Notes: generated from the sequence alone by a model not told the origin. Positions 1-8,226 are shown, counted from the first letter of the stretch. The stretch is 44,338 nt of DNA from an uncultured Prevotellaceae bacterium (GCA_900314985.1 OMXL01000050.1:1-44338); one strand, 5' to 3'. Translations and numbers: made by a program.

Positions 1-7
1 AGCTGTA

Positions 8-41
8 TACGCAGTAAATTCTCTAGAGAATTTTGTGCGTA
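8..41. repeat. 34-bp imperfect palindrome
   Basis: An 18-bp perfect palindrome (16-33, AAATTCTCTAGAGAATTT) is flanked by outer arms TACGCA (8-13) and TGCGTA (36-41) with two mismatched positions on each side between them. It lies at the window edge with no gene visible on its left, so whether it is a terminator, operator or recombination site cannot be decided. No T-run follows the stem. Confidence 0.5.
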
Positions 42-180
42 TTAGCTGTTCCCGTCAGAAAGTGGTACGACTTTTCAGAAAGTCCTACCACTTTTTCCCG
101 TATCAGCTGTTCCCGCCACCGTATTAACTGTAGCCGCCAAAAAGCCGTACCACTTTTTCGCGTAACAGCAGCCCCTGGCG
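39..180. repeat. Degenerate short repeats with an internal hairpin
   Basis: Three related units of about 18 bp occur at 39-56, 99-117 and 120-138 (forms of CGTATTAGCTGTTCCCG). Between the first two is a 16-bp stem (59-74 with 79-94, one mismatch, loop TCAG) built from AAAGTGGTA and its complement, and a further TACCACTTTTT occurs near 150. The block is non-coding by appearance and resembles a decayed minisatellite or regulatory array. From 181 to 420 no gene, promoter or repeat is supported. Confidence 0.45.
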
Positions 181-420
181 CTAAGATGACTAAAGACTGG
201 TGCATATCAGCCCGCTATTCAGCAGGGTGCAGCCAGTTTTTCAGTGAGCAAAGCGAGCGGTGTTTTTGCCTGTCAATGGTTTAACCTGACGTAGGCAGAT
301 GCAGAAATGCAAGGACCATAGACTTGGGAGTGTACTCACAAAGAATATAGTCCTTGAATTGCTGCAAAGTCCAATGGACTTATACCATTGGCAGGAGTTC
401 TTTCAGGTTTTTGTTCAATA

Positions 421-597
421 TTACCACTCGTCGTCCCAGTCGTCGCTCTCACGGCTTCGGCCACCAGAGCTGCTGCCACCACCCCAGTTCCAGCCGCCGT
501 TGCCAGCGACTTTGTCAACCTTGCTATCTACTAAGAGTGCACCACTCACGTTAATTCTCACTACCTCCATCTGAGGTTTCGTATATTCCTTTTTCAT
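421..597 (-). CDS. Small Gly/Trp/Asp-rich peptide, K-E-Y-x-K-P type
   Basis: This 58-codon gene encodes a peptide that starts MKKEYTKPQMEVVRINVSG, continues with a short hydrophobic patch (GALLVD), and ends in a low-complexity tail rich in Gly, Ser, Trp and Asp that finishes with DDWDDEW. The MKKxYxKPxxEVV start is a pattern I associate with small uncharacterised Bacteroidota proteins; I cannot assign a function. It has no signal peptide and no recognisable domain. The gene lies about 50 bases downstream of the stop of the 1732-residue surface protein on the same strand, so the two may share a transcript. The leader-plus-repetitive-tail layout would also suit a modified-peptide precursor, but no modifying enzyme is nearby. 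The reading frame is short, so existence rests on the typical start motif and its position. Confidence 0.6.
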   Translation of the reverse strand: MKKEYTKPQMEVVRINVSGALLVDSKVDKVAGNGGWNWGGGSSSGGRSRESDDWDDEW

Positions 598-617
598 ATT
601 GCTTCTATGTTTTATGG

Positions 618-658
618 GGTCGCTACGCTCAAAATTACTAAAAAATCTATTTCAAAAT
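618..658. repeat. Half copy of the GGTCGCTRCGCTCAAAATTA repeat
   Basis: This segment matches the left end of the repeat units at 6072-7031: GGTCGCTACG, then CTCAAAATTA, then a diverged copy of the following AT-rich stretch. The stop codon of the 1732-residue gene (647-649) lies inside it. The right half of the unit is absent. Confidence 0.7.
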
Positions 659-3600
659 GTACAGTCCTGCCTTTGTCGGCTTGCCACTGAGTTTCACGCC
701 ATTCAGGGTATACCAGCTATCGTCGTTAACTCCGAGCGAAGCGATAACTTCCTTAACTCCGTTTACTTCGTTCTCTCCATCGAAGTTCATTCGTGCAGAG
801 CTGACATCGGCAGCCGTGAGGCCATTGTTCAGTTGGAAGTATGCACGGAAGGCATTGAGATACGGAGTCTGATTATTGCTGGGTTGTGGCCAGTACAGCG
901 TGTTGTTTGCACCCAGGAATAGGATGCTATTGTTCTCCGTGTTCCATTCCAGTCTGTCGTATGTGCCCTTGAAGGTTACATAGCCGTCGCTGCTAGTCAC
1001 GCTGCGGTCGGTATTGTCGATGGTGACGCCAGTGAATACGGGGTTCTCAATGATTGTGCCAAGATAACCTGTCTTTCCCTCTTGTTCACCCCACTTAATA
1101 ATAAATGGTGTGCCAGCGGGAATGGTGGTAGCCTTCGTGAAGTTCAATGTCAGCGTGGTGCCGCTCAGACCGCTGCTTGCTGTATTCAGTGTCATTGCCA
1201 CAACACCGTCACCTGCCAATGGTCCGCTGGTAGTGCTCACGTCGAACGGCAGGCACAGCGTGTTCCAGTCGCCGTCCTTATAGAGCGTGCGGCCCTGCAG
1301 CGTCACGTCGGCGAAGTAGCTGTTGATGGCGGCCACGTCGTTGTCTGCATTGTCAACGAAGGTGAGGGCCTCAGGGGTCATGTAGTAACGGTTATCATAG
1401 GCGATGCCGTGGGTGTAGGGGGTGATGCCGCTGACGCTGTAGGCAGTGCCTGCCGTGCCAATATTTGCGGGGGCTGTGTCGAAGCTATAGCCCAACCCCT
1501 GCGCAGTGCCTAACAGGCGGGTGTAGTAGCTGTTGGAGATACTAGTTACTCCATTACGGGCGAAGGTGTATTCACCGCTTATTTCCGTCTCGCCGCTCTC
1601 GATAACAGCGGGGGTATAGAGACAGTCGGTGATGTTGAGGTCTCCACTACTGCGCCAGCCTACGAAACCGCCACAGTAGGCAGTGACCGTTGTACCAGTA
1701 GTGAGTAGTTTACCATCGAACACGCAACCCTTGATGTTCAATTTGCCATTATTGTTCACAGCCACGAATCCTGCGTGCGTGCCATCACCGCCGACGGAGC
1801 TTTTGATAGTGACGCTGCTGCGGCAATTCTCTATGGTGACATCGCCCCACTTGCCGGAGATAAGCCCTGCGGCATACTTGCCGGCGGTGACGATGGTGCC
1901 ATCCACGTGCAGGTTCTTGATGGTGGCGCCGACGGCATTACGGAAGAGGGCGTAGCAGCCGTTGCTGGTGTTGCCGTCAAGGGTGATGGTGTGACCACAG
2001 CCATCGAACGTGCCGCAGATGTCATGGTTGTCGCTGCCCGCCATACGAGTCACGGTAATGTCTTTGTCCAGCTTCACCGTCTTGCCGATGAAGCGGTTGT
2101 AGGTAGCGTTTTCCTGCAAGCAGTCACAGAAGGCATACCAGCCCGCAACAGTCTTGATGGTATAGGTGTCGTCGCCGTTTACTGAGAAGTCGGCGGGGTC
2201 AATCTGCCGGAAGGTGGTAGCCACGATGACGGGGCTGCTGGGCATGACGAATTGGCCGTTGCTGACGGCTACGGGCTGCTGGCTGTAGTCAAGCACGGTG
2301 AATTCGCCGTTCAGGTAGCCCTCGGCGGGTGTTGCCGTGATGGTGACGGTGGAGCCAGGAGCTGCCTTGGTGGGCGATGTGCTCAGGCTTCCGGTAGCGG
2401 GTGTCACCACGTTGACGGCATATTTCTTGTTGGCATCGTTGATGGTCACTGTCAGGTCGTAGCCGGGTTTGTTGCCATAAAAAAAATAACCAGGACCACC
2501 CTGATAGTAGTATATCCTCAGTGTGTTGGACGTGGAGGAAACGGGGCCGAGCGTGTTGTATCCTGTCACCTTGGCGAGTTCTGTTTCGCTGTCTCCACTA
2601 ACATTATATACTGACACGTAATTACTCTCATTACCATTGTACAATTTAACATCGCCCTTCACCGAGATGGTGCAGCCCGTGGGGGCACTGATGGTAAGCG
2701 AACTGTTCGTGTATTCTAATGGTATGTTGTCGTTCTTGCCACCGCCGTCATAGACCTTGAACGTTGTGACGTCGCTATTGCTGAATGTCAGCGTATTGCT
2801 GACCGATTTCCCTGCCGGCATATTGTAGTAGAAGTGACCTGCCTCCGGATAGTCGATGTCGGCATCAACGGAGAGTCCCGAGGGGGTGGCAGGTGTGGGG
2901 TCGCCCACCATGAAGTAGCATGTCTTGGCACCCTCATAGCCGTTCTTGCCGGTGAAGGTGATGGCGTAGGCACCGGCATCGCGGATGGTGGCATTGCTGC
3001 GGGTCACGCTGTAGTCGGTGCCCTCGGTCAGTGTCGTGCCATCTCCCGCCGTCACGGTATAGGTGGGGTTGATGGCCAAGCCGGTATAAGCGTAAACCGT
3101 CTCTATGCCACTGATGGTGACGGGTACGTAGTAGCTGTTGCCGTCGGCCAGCACCTGGTGTCGGTACATCTCGTTGCTGGGCTGGTCGGCATAGACGCGT
3201 GTGCCGCGCATGATGATGCGCGATGGATTGGTCTGTGTGGGCTGGCTGGTGTAGTAGGCACCACGATTGATGGCCGTCACCTCCGCATTCTCGTTGCGGA
3301 TGGCAATAGGATGGAACACGTTGGCCTCCGTGGTCTCGCAGATACCAGTAGTCAGGCAGTTATCTATGGTCAGCTTGCAGCCCGCGTCGCACCAGCCCAT
3401 CAGTCCGCCGGCATAATCGCCATGATTGACAAGATGACCGCCAAACGAAGTGTTTTTGATGGTGAGCGTCGAGTTCTTGCCGTGACCCACCACGCCGCCG
3501 ACATGCTGGTTGCCGACATTATTAACTTCCACCCGCACATTCACCTTACAGCCGTCGATGGTGTTGGTACCGTTGGTAAAGCCCACCAGACCTGCCGAAT

Positions 3601-5845
3601 GGGTCCTGCCGAACACGCTGCCGGTCACGGTCAGATCCTTGATGGTGGCACCGCTAATGTAGCTGAAAGGTGCCAATCCCTCCGCCTGACCATTTCTGAT
3701 TTTCAGGTCCATCGTGTAGCCGTCGCCGATGAAGGTGCCACAGAAGGGGTGGTCGCTGGTGCCTGCGGCGACAGTCACGTTGTCGATGTTGTTTGTCAGC
3801 TTTACGTATTGGTTTGTGTAACTACTCTGCGCACTATTGACCGTATTGGCAAAGAAATTCCACTCGTCCGTACTACTTATAAGATAAGGGGTGTTTTCGG
3901 CGCCGCTACCTCGGAGTCCTTCTTGAACCACAAAGGTCTTCGTCAGTGACCCCGTATAGTTACCTTTGCCCGTAACCGTCAGCGTATAGGTGCCGAGAGC
4001 CGAGACGCTGGCCACTACGACATTGTTGCTGTTCCTGATGACGGCATCATAGTCAGTTCCCTTAGAGAGCACCGTACCGCCGACCGTCTCCACGTCATAG
4101 CTGATATCGATGGCGTTTCCTCCATTATAGAAATAAACACTTTGAAGCCCCGTGACAGTTCCAAAATCGAGGTTGTTCACTTCCTCGAACAGGGCGCGGA
4201 CGGTCACGTCATAGACAGGCATCGTAAAGCGGAATTTGCCGTCGTCGGAGCGGGTCACAATATGGTCGATGCCATCATTGTAGATGACTTTTTCTGCAAA
4301 TTTGCCCGTATTTGGTGTGACGGTCAGGGTGACGGTCTCGCCATACTCAGCAGACGTCTTGTCGCTGGTCACCGTACCGCCAGTGGTCTGTTGGATGCTG
4401 ACGGTCTTCGTCTCGCCAGGTTTGAATACGGTCACCATGAGATTGATGTCGAATGTATAACACTCCCCACCAAAACCACCTAAAGGATAAAGTATCAGAC
4501 AGAGACTCTGTCCGCTGCTTGTCACGGAAACAGACGCTGTTTTATCGCGTACATCCACTATCTCAGTAGCCCACACACTAGCTGCGTCGTTGACATAAAA
4601 ATGAGCATTCTCAGCTTTAGCATCACCAGTCAATTGGAGCCTATAGCCTGTCGGTGCTGTGAGCGTAAGTGAATTAATTTCGTCACTGTTCATTGTCTTG
4701 TAAACACCATCTTTGCCTGCGGGGTCATAAACCTTGAATGCTCTGACACCGTCCGGAATGGTCAAGGTCTCATTATTTCCAGACTCTGGTATTTTCGGCT
4801 CGTTCATAGAACCGGTACACGTCACGTCGGCATCGCCGATGAATGCATAGGAGTTGCCCGTGTTACAAGCTGCGTTAAGTGCATTGCCGAAGCCGATATT
4901 GCCGTTAGCCTGTACGGTGCCATGCTCGATTCTAATAAGCGGGCAAGTGAGTTTATCTTCTGATGAAATAAAACCGTTATCTCCGGTTCCTATGGCTGCT
5001 GCGCCGCCGTCACCTGCCGTAGCGGTAACGTTTCCACCGGTGATGGTAATGGCCTTTACCGTTCCCGAGTATCCTCCGCCAATGCCAGCTGCATAGTTGC
5101 CACCCTTTGCATTAACCGTTCCGCCATTGATAGTGATGGTGCCAGTGACGTTGTTGATGTAGGTGTTGTCACCAAAAGTAATGTCAGTTTCCGCTCCACT
5201 GAACTCACTGCTTCCGATACCGGCAGCACCGCCGGCGGGTTTAACATTTAGAACCCATGTGCCGCCTTGCGCATTGATTGTGCCGCCGTTGATGATGATA
5301 TCGCCGCAGCCCTGAGGATATAGGAAAGTATCTTGGGTGATATGACCATTGCCCATAGAGCCAATGCCGGCGCCGCCGCCAAAGTACATGCCGCCCGTGG
5401 CGTTCAGCGTGCCCGTGCTGGCGGAGGTAATCTCGAGCGTACAACCGAAAGGTACAGCAATGCCGGCACCACCATAGCCAGCAATCAGCGTATTGGTGCC
5501 CTTCACGGTGAGGTGAAGCTTGGCACCGTTGACCAACGAGATGCCCGAGAGTGTGGCATACCTTTCGGAATAGTCCACGTTAAACCCGTCAATGGTCAGG
5601 TTCAGCTCGATGCCGTCCACAACAATGGCTCCCTTTGAGATAAAGAAGCCGCTATTGCCTGCTGAAGAAGAGTTCGGGACAGTACCAGCAATACTCTTGT
5701 TGTGATACGTGCTCTTGTTGTTGTTGTTAATCAACACCGCCGTATTCTGCGTGATGTCTGCCGCCCACACTGTCATAGTCGTGAGCAGCATGAGCAGCAC
5801 AGTGGCTACTCTCGTCATGGTTGATTTGATTTCTAATCGTTGCAT
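647..5845 (-). CDS. Giant secreted GLUG/InlB-repeat surface protein
   Basis: The 1732-residue product begins with a signal peptide (the hydrophobic stretch ends near WAAD, about residue 29). Residues ~95-315 are glycine-rich beta-helix-like repeats (ITINGGTVNAKGG type). Two InlB-B-like repeats follow at ~482-558 and ~1138-1213, two immunoglobulin-like MBG-type segments (TGKGNYTGS and TGKNGYEGA) at ~565-640 and ~907-980, and two GLUG-type regions at ~698-815 and ~1278-1405. A domain with the phrase GDWNTLCLPFD lies near 1520, and the tail (~1702-1732) ends in YTLNGVKLSGKPTKAGLYIL, a C-terminal module common in exported Bacteroidota proteins and similar to type IX sorting tails. The likely role is adhesion or glycan contact at the cell surface; no catalytic motif is visible. 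An internal ATG at codon 10 is an alternative start. A TACCTTTG promoter lies 73 bases upstream. Confidence 0.85.
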   Translation of the reverse strand: MQRLEIKSTMTRVATVLLMLLTTMTVWAADITQNTAVLINNNNKSTYHNKSIAGTVPNSSSAGNSGFFISKGAIVVDGIELNLTIDGFNVDYSERYATLSGISLVNGAKLHLTVKGTNTLIAGYGGAGIAVPFGCTLEITSASTGTLNATGGMYFGGGAGIGSMGNGHITQDTFLYPQGCGDIIINGGTINAQGGTWVLNVKPAGGAAGIGSSEFSGAETDITFGDNTYINNVTGTITINGGTVNAKGGNYAAGIGGGYSGTVKAITITGGNVTATAGDGGAAAIGTGDNGFISSEDKLTCPLIRIEHGTVQANGNIGFGNALNAACNTGNSYAFIGDADVTCTGSMNEPKIPESGNNETLTIPDGVRAFKVYDPAGKDGVYKTMNSDEINSLTLTAPTGYRLQLTGDAKAENAHFYVNDAASVWATEIVDVRDKTASVSVTSSGQSLCLILYPLGGFGGECYTFDINLMVTVFKPGETKTVSIQQTTGGTVTSDKTSAEYGETVTLTVTPNTGKFAEKVIYNDGIDHIVTRSDDGKFRFTMPVYDVTVRALFEEVNNLDFGTVTGLQSVYFYNGGNAIDISYDVETVGGTVLSKGTDYDAVIRNSNNVVVASVSALGTYTLTVTGKGNYTGSLTKTFVVQEGLRGSGAENTPYLISSTDEWNFFANTVNSAQSSYTNQYVKLTNNIDNVTVAAGTSDHPFCGTFIGDGYTMDLKIRNGQAEGLAPFSYISGATIKDLTVTGSVFGRTHSAGLVGFTNGTNTIDGCKVNVRVEVNNVGNQHVGGVVGHGKNSTLTIKNTSFGGHLVNHGDYAGGLMGWCDAGCKLTIDNCLTTGICETTEANVFHPIAIRNENAEVTAINRGAYYTSQPTQTNPSRIIMRGTRVYADQPSNEMYRHQVLADGNSYYVPVTISGIETVYAYTGLAINPTYTVTAGDGTTLTEGTDYSVTRSNATIRDAGAYAITFTGKNGYEGAKTCYFMVGDPTPATPSGLSVDADIDYPEAGHFYYNMPAGKSVSNTLTFSNSDVTTFKVYDGGGKNDNIPLEYTNSSLTISAPTGCTISVKGDVKLYNGNESNYVSVYNVSGDSETELAKVTGYNTLGPVSSTSNTLRIYYYQGGPGYFFYGNKPGYDLTVTINDANKKYAVNVVTPATGSLSTSPTKAAPGSTVTITATPAEGYLNGEFTVLDYSQQPVAVSNGQFVMPSSPVIVATTFRQIDPADFSVNGDDTYTIKTVAGWYAFCDCLQENATYNRFIGKTVKLDKDITVTRMAGSDNHDICGTFDGCGHTITLDGNTSNGCYALFRNAVGATIKNLHVDGTIVTAGKYAAGLISGKWGDVTIENCRSSVTIKSSVGGDGTHAGFVAVNNNGKLNIKGCVFDGKLLTTGTTVTAYCGGFVGWRSSGDLNITDCLYTPAVIESGETEISGEYTFARNGVTSISNSYYTRLLGTAQGLGYSFDTAPANIGTAGTAYSVSGITPYTHGIAYDNRYYMTPEALTFVDNADNDVAAINSYFADVTLQGRTLYKDGDWNTLCLPFDVSTTSGPLAGDGVVAMTLNTASSGLSGTTLTLNFTKATTIPAGTPFIIKWGEQEGKTGYLGTIIENPVFTGVTIDNTDRSVTSSDGYVTFKGTYDRLEWNTENNSILFLGANNTLYWPQPSNNQTPYLNAFRAYFQLNNGLTAADVSSARMNFDGENEVNGVKEVIASLGVNDDSWYTLNGVKLSGKPTKAGLYILK

Positions 5846-5917
5846 TATTTATGATTTTTTCCTATTCAATTCCTCAAGCTTTGCTTGTCTTAAAGATAAA
5901 GTGTATTTTTTACGCTG

Positions 5918-5925
5918 CAAAGGTA
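5918..5925 (-). promoter_or_regulatory. TACCTTTG -7 box for the surface-protein gene
   Basis: The complement of 5918-5925 reads TACCTTTG, matching the Bacteroidota TAnnTTTG -7 element. No TTTG is found at the usual upstream distance, so it may depend on an activator binding the upstream direct repeats. Confidence 0.55.
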
Positions 5926-5946
5926 CACTTTTTCTACGAAAAAGGA

Positions 5947-6003
5947 CATAACAAATTGTACAAGTTCATAACAAATTGATGTAAGAAACATAACAAATTG
6001 TAC
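5947..6003. repeat. Three direct repeats of CATAACAAATTG
   Basis: CATAACAAATTG starts at 5947, 5967 and 5989, with steps of 20 and 22 bases (about two helical turns); two copies extend to CATAACAAATTGTAC. The set lies just upstream of the TACCTTTG box of the surface-protein gene, which suggests an activator or repressor array. A perfect 9-bp hairpin (GAAATGGGC with GCCCATTTC, 6027-6050) lies beside it. Confidence 0.5.
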
Positions 6004-6071
6004 ACGGGGTGTAAGACGATTTGTAAGAAATGGGCAAAATCGCCCATTTCATCGGGGAAATGGACGTTGTG

Positions 6072-6195
6072 GGTCGCTGCGCTCAAAATTATAAGAAAAT
6101 CTAATTCAAAATTATAAAAGCAGAGCAGAGTATACAACCATGTTAATACATTTTCTGATTCAATTTTTATATAATTTTGAGGGCGAAGACCGACC
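6072..6195. repeat. Repeat unit A (124 bp, inverted termini)
   Basis: The unit starts GGTCGCTGCG-CTCAAAATTATA and ends TATAATTTTGAG-GGCGAAGACC-GACC, so its ends are imperfect inverted repeats (GGTCG tips and a shared 12-base CTCAAAATTATA). It is followed by a 14-base spacer that begins ATTGACACCT. Confidence 0.8.
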
Positions 6196-6209
6196 ATTGA
6201 CACCTTTTG

Positions 6210-6333
6210 GGTCGCTACGCTCAAAATTATAAGAAAATCTAATTCAAAATTATAAAAGCAGAGCAGAGTATGCTACCATATTAATACATTTTTTGATCCA
6301 ATTTTTATATAATTTTGAGGGCGAAGACCGACC
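6210..6333. repeat. Repeat unit B (124 bp, inverted termini)
   Basis: This is the same length as unit A, starts exactly 138 bases after it, and differs at only a few positions. It is followed by a 14-base spacer beginning ATTGACACCT, as after unit A. Confidence 0.8.
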
Positions 6334-6347
6334 ATTGACACCTCTGG

Positions 6348-6893
6348 GGTCGCTACGCTCAAAATTATAAGAAAATCTAATTCAAAATTATAAAAGTTTC
6401 ACCTTCTCTATCTCGCCCGTATCGGGGTAACGTTTGTACCATTCAGAAAATAGACTGTCACTACCGAAATTAATAAGCATACCATAAGGAAGATGCGTTA
6501 GGTGCATGTAGTTAAATAACTGGCGACGGTGATCCTTATCAATAAAATTAACTGCCTTCAACTCGACAATAATATTACCATTTACCACTAAATCCATACG
6601 ATAAGTCTGATCAAGCTGCACGTCATCCCAGTAAATAGGAAGGTGCACTTGGCGTTCTACGGTATATCCTTTCTGTTCAAGTAGATATTTGAGTGCTGCC
6701 TCGTAAGCAGACTCCAACAAACCAATATGGTACTTACGATGAACGCGCATGGCTTCTCCAGTAATCTCACGAAAGAACTCATATTTTTTATTATGTTCTT
6801 GAATTGGATCCATATTCTTAATGACTTAGGAGTTGTTCTGCTCTTATAATTTTTTTGTTCAATTTTTTTATAATTTTGAGGTCGAAGACCGAC
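6348..6893 (-). mobile_element. Repeat unit C carrying the GxxExxY gene
   Basis: The unit begins 138 bases after unit B with the same left end (GGTCGCTACG-CTCAAAATTATA) and closes with a matching right end (TATAATTTTGAG-GTCGAAGACCGAC). Instead of the short AT-rich centre it contains the GxxExxY gene on the minus strand, making it 546 bp long. The three short units look like internally deleted forms of this one, which is the relation seen between autonomous transposons and their miniature derivatives. No transposase motif is present, so calling it mobile is inference from structure. Confidence 0.55.
6388..6813 (-). CDS. GxxExxY protein, PD-(D/E)XK nuclease-like
   Basis: The 141-residue product matches the GxxExxY family. 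The motif is GLLESAY at residues 31-37, and a nuclease-like core follows with Asp74 in YRMDLV and ELK at 84-86, giving the D-x9-E-x-K spacing of PD-(D/E)XK enzymes. Family function is not established; DNA or RNA cleavage is inferred from this core. The gene lies wholly inside repeat unit C, and its last codons and TAA stop (6388-6390) are formed by the repeat's conserved left end. No dedicated promoter was recognised. The length is normal for the family and no residue of the core is missing, so the gene appears intact. Confidence 0.85.
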   Translation of the reverse strand: MDPIQEHNKKYEFFREITGEAMRVHRKYHIGLLESAYEAALKYLLEQKGYTVERQVHLPIYWDDVQLDQTYRMDLVVNGNIIVELKAVNFIDKDHRRQLFNYMHLTHLPYGMLINFGSDSLFSEWYKRYPDTGEIEKVKLL

Positions 6894-6907
6894 AATAAGT
6901 TCTATTT

Positions 6908-7031
6908 GGTCGCTGCGCTCAAAATCTCAAGAAAATCTAAATCAAAATTATAAAGGCAGAGCAGAGTATGCTACCATATTAATACATTTTTTGATCCAAT
7001 TTTTATATAATTTTGAGGTCGGAGACCGACC
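6908..7031. repeat. Repeat unit D (124 bp, inverted termini)
   Basis: This is a fourth tandem unit, again 124 bp, separated from unit C by about 14 bases and ending 7 bases before the stop codon of the membrane regulator gene. It has a few more changes than A and B near its left end (CTCAAAATCTCA). Confidence 0.8.
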
Positions 7032-7038
7032 ACAACAA

Positions 7039-8118
7039 TTAGTAGCGCTGCTTCTTCTGCTTGGCACGGTAGTAGGCCATGTAGTTAGCGAAGCCGGAGG
7101 CAAGGGCAACAGACTCCTTGGTCTCGTCGGGGTGGTCGAGCATGTACTGCTCGTAGTGCTCCATGCGCAGGCGGTTGACGTAGCTGGCGAAGGAGCCGAA
7201 GCGGCGCTGGAAGGTCAGGGAGACATAGGTGCGACCCAGCTGACAGTGCTCAACGACATCATCTACCTTGAGGTGGGGGTCGAGATAGGCGCGCTTACGC
7301 TCTATATAGTTCACTATCTCTTTGGCAGTCTGCTCTATATTGGCTTCGACACCATCGGCTTCCTCGGCCTCACACTCTTCACATTCCTCCTCAACAGTAG
7401 AGGGCAGCATGTACTTACGGCGCCATGCGGGCATGACGGTGATGAGCAGTACGATATTGAAGACGGCCAGCAGGATATGCAGGATGGCCATGGCCTTGCG
7501 CGAGTCAAGGATATAGGCGGGCCAGAGCAGCGGCGTAAGGATAATCGGGTAGCAGAGCACGATGCTGGCATATCTGACGGGGAAGTCGTCGGGGTTGGAG
7601 TAGTTGGCATCGTTTGATTCGCGTATCCAGCAGCGCACCTGCCACATGGCCAGACAGCAGAAAGCTATCATGACGATACTCTCGCCAGTGATGACGTAGT
7701 TCCAGAACTCCAAACCACGGGAGCTCATGAAGTTGAAGGGCAGCCAGGCATTGAGGACAGGGATGACCATGGTAGCTATGACAATACAGGCTGCCACCCA
7801 GCTGATGGCTTTCCAGCGACTCCACTGCTTGACGGTACCGGCATAGCAGAGCAGCAGCAGGCCACAATAGAAATAATAGGTAGCGGGGAAGTAGCTCTTC
7901 ATCAGCGTCCATGCCGCCTCGTTGGTGGGGTCGATGACATAGGGTAAAAGCAGGGTGCCCATGGCATATACCAAGCATTGCAGCTTACGGTCGGGCCAGA
8001 TATAGGAGCGACGCTCCTTGGGTTCCTGACAGGTATGAAACCAACGAACTGTGACAAATGTCCAGCACGTGGTGATATAAATCATGGCTGCTAATCCGTA
8101 ATAGTAGACCTCGTTCAT
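7039..8118 (-). CDS. Membrane-anchored AraC-type regulator
   Basis: The product (359 residues from this start) has an N-terminal half with about six to seven hydrophobic segments (for example AAMIYITTCWTFVTV, YYFYCGLLLLCYAG, IVLCYPIILTPLLWPAY). A short acidic linker (EEECEECEAEEADG) follows, then a C-terminal AraC-type helix-turn-helix pair near residues 265-350 (CQLGRTYVSLTFQRRFG and ESVALASGFANYMAYYRA). This is the arrangement of membrane-bound regulators that sense at the envelope and bind DNA from the membrane; the signal is unknown. The ATG at 8118 is preferred over the upstream one at 8151 because the TATTTTTG promoter box (8141-8148) would lie inside the longer form. The stop is 7 bases from repeat unit D. 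Confidence 0.75.
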   Translation of the reverse strand: MNEVYYYGLAAMIYITTCWTFVTVRWFHTCQEPKERRSYIWPDRKLQCLVYAMGTLLLPYVIDPTNEAAWTLMKSYFPATYYFYCGLLLLCYAGTVKQWSRWKAISWVAACIVIATMVIPVLNAWLPFNFMSSRGLEFWNYVITGESIVMIAFCCLAMWQVRCWIRESNDANYSNPDDFPVRYASIVLCYPIILTPLLWPAYILDSRKAMAILHILLAVFNIVLLITVMPAWRRKYMLPSTVEEECEECEAEEADGVEANIEQTAKEIVNYIERKRAYLDPHLKVDDVVEHCQLGRTYVSLTFQRRFGSFASYVNRLRMEHYEQYMLDHPDETKESVALASGFANYMAYYRAKQKKQRY

Positions 8119-8140
8119 AACATTTTTTTGTAACGCGATG

Positions 8141-8148
8141 CAAAAATA
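8141..8148 (-). promoter_or_regulatory. TATTTTTG -7 box
   Basis: The complement of 8141-8148 fits TAnnTTTG, 23 bases upstream of the membrane regulator start and directly after the fusA terminator stem. The surrounding A/T richness makes this a weak call. Confidence 0.4.
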
Positions 8149-8150
8149 CA

Positions 8151-8183
8151 AAAAAATCCCGAAACCGCATATACGATTTCGGG
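8151..8183 (-). terminator. Intrinsic terminator of the fusA transcript
   Basis: A 26-bp dyad (8158-8183, arms CCCGAAA and TTTCGGG with two internal mismatches) is followed, in the minus direction, by a run of T (complement of 8151-8156). It separates fusA from the downstream membrane regulator. Confidence 0.75.
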
Positions 8184-8226
8184 AAAAATATTTACGAAAG
8201 AGCAGGAAAACTGCTCCAAGCGTTTC

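Noticed and set aside
33-284. Plus-strand frame of 83 codons at the left edge
   Set aside because: It runs through the palindromic repeats and has a composition unlike the genes of this genome, with no ribosome-binding or promoter context.
1082-5638. Several plus-strand open frames of 80-370 codons antisense to the surface protein
   Set aside because: They are shadows of the GC-biased Gly/Thr/Val codons of the minus-strand gene; the products are His/Val/Ala-rich strings with no domain, start signal or promoter.
6072-7031. CRISPR array
   Set aside because: The repeats are 124 bp with inverted ends, separated by 13-14-base spacers that are nearly identical to each other, and no cas gene is present.
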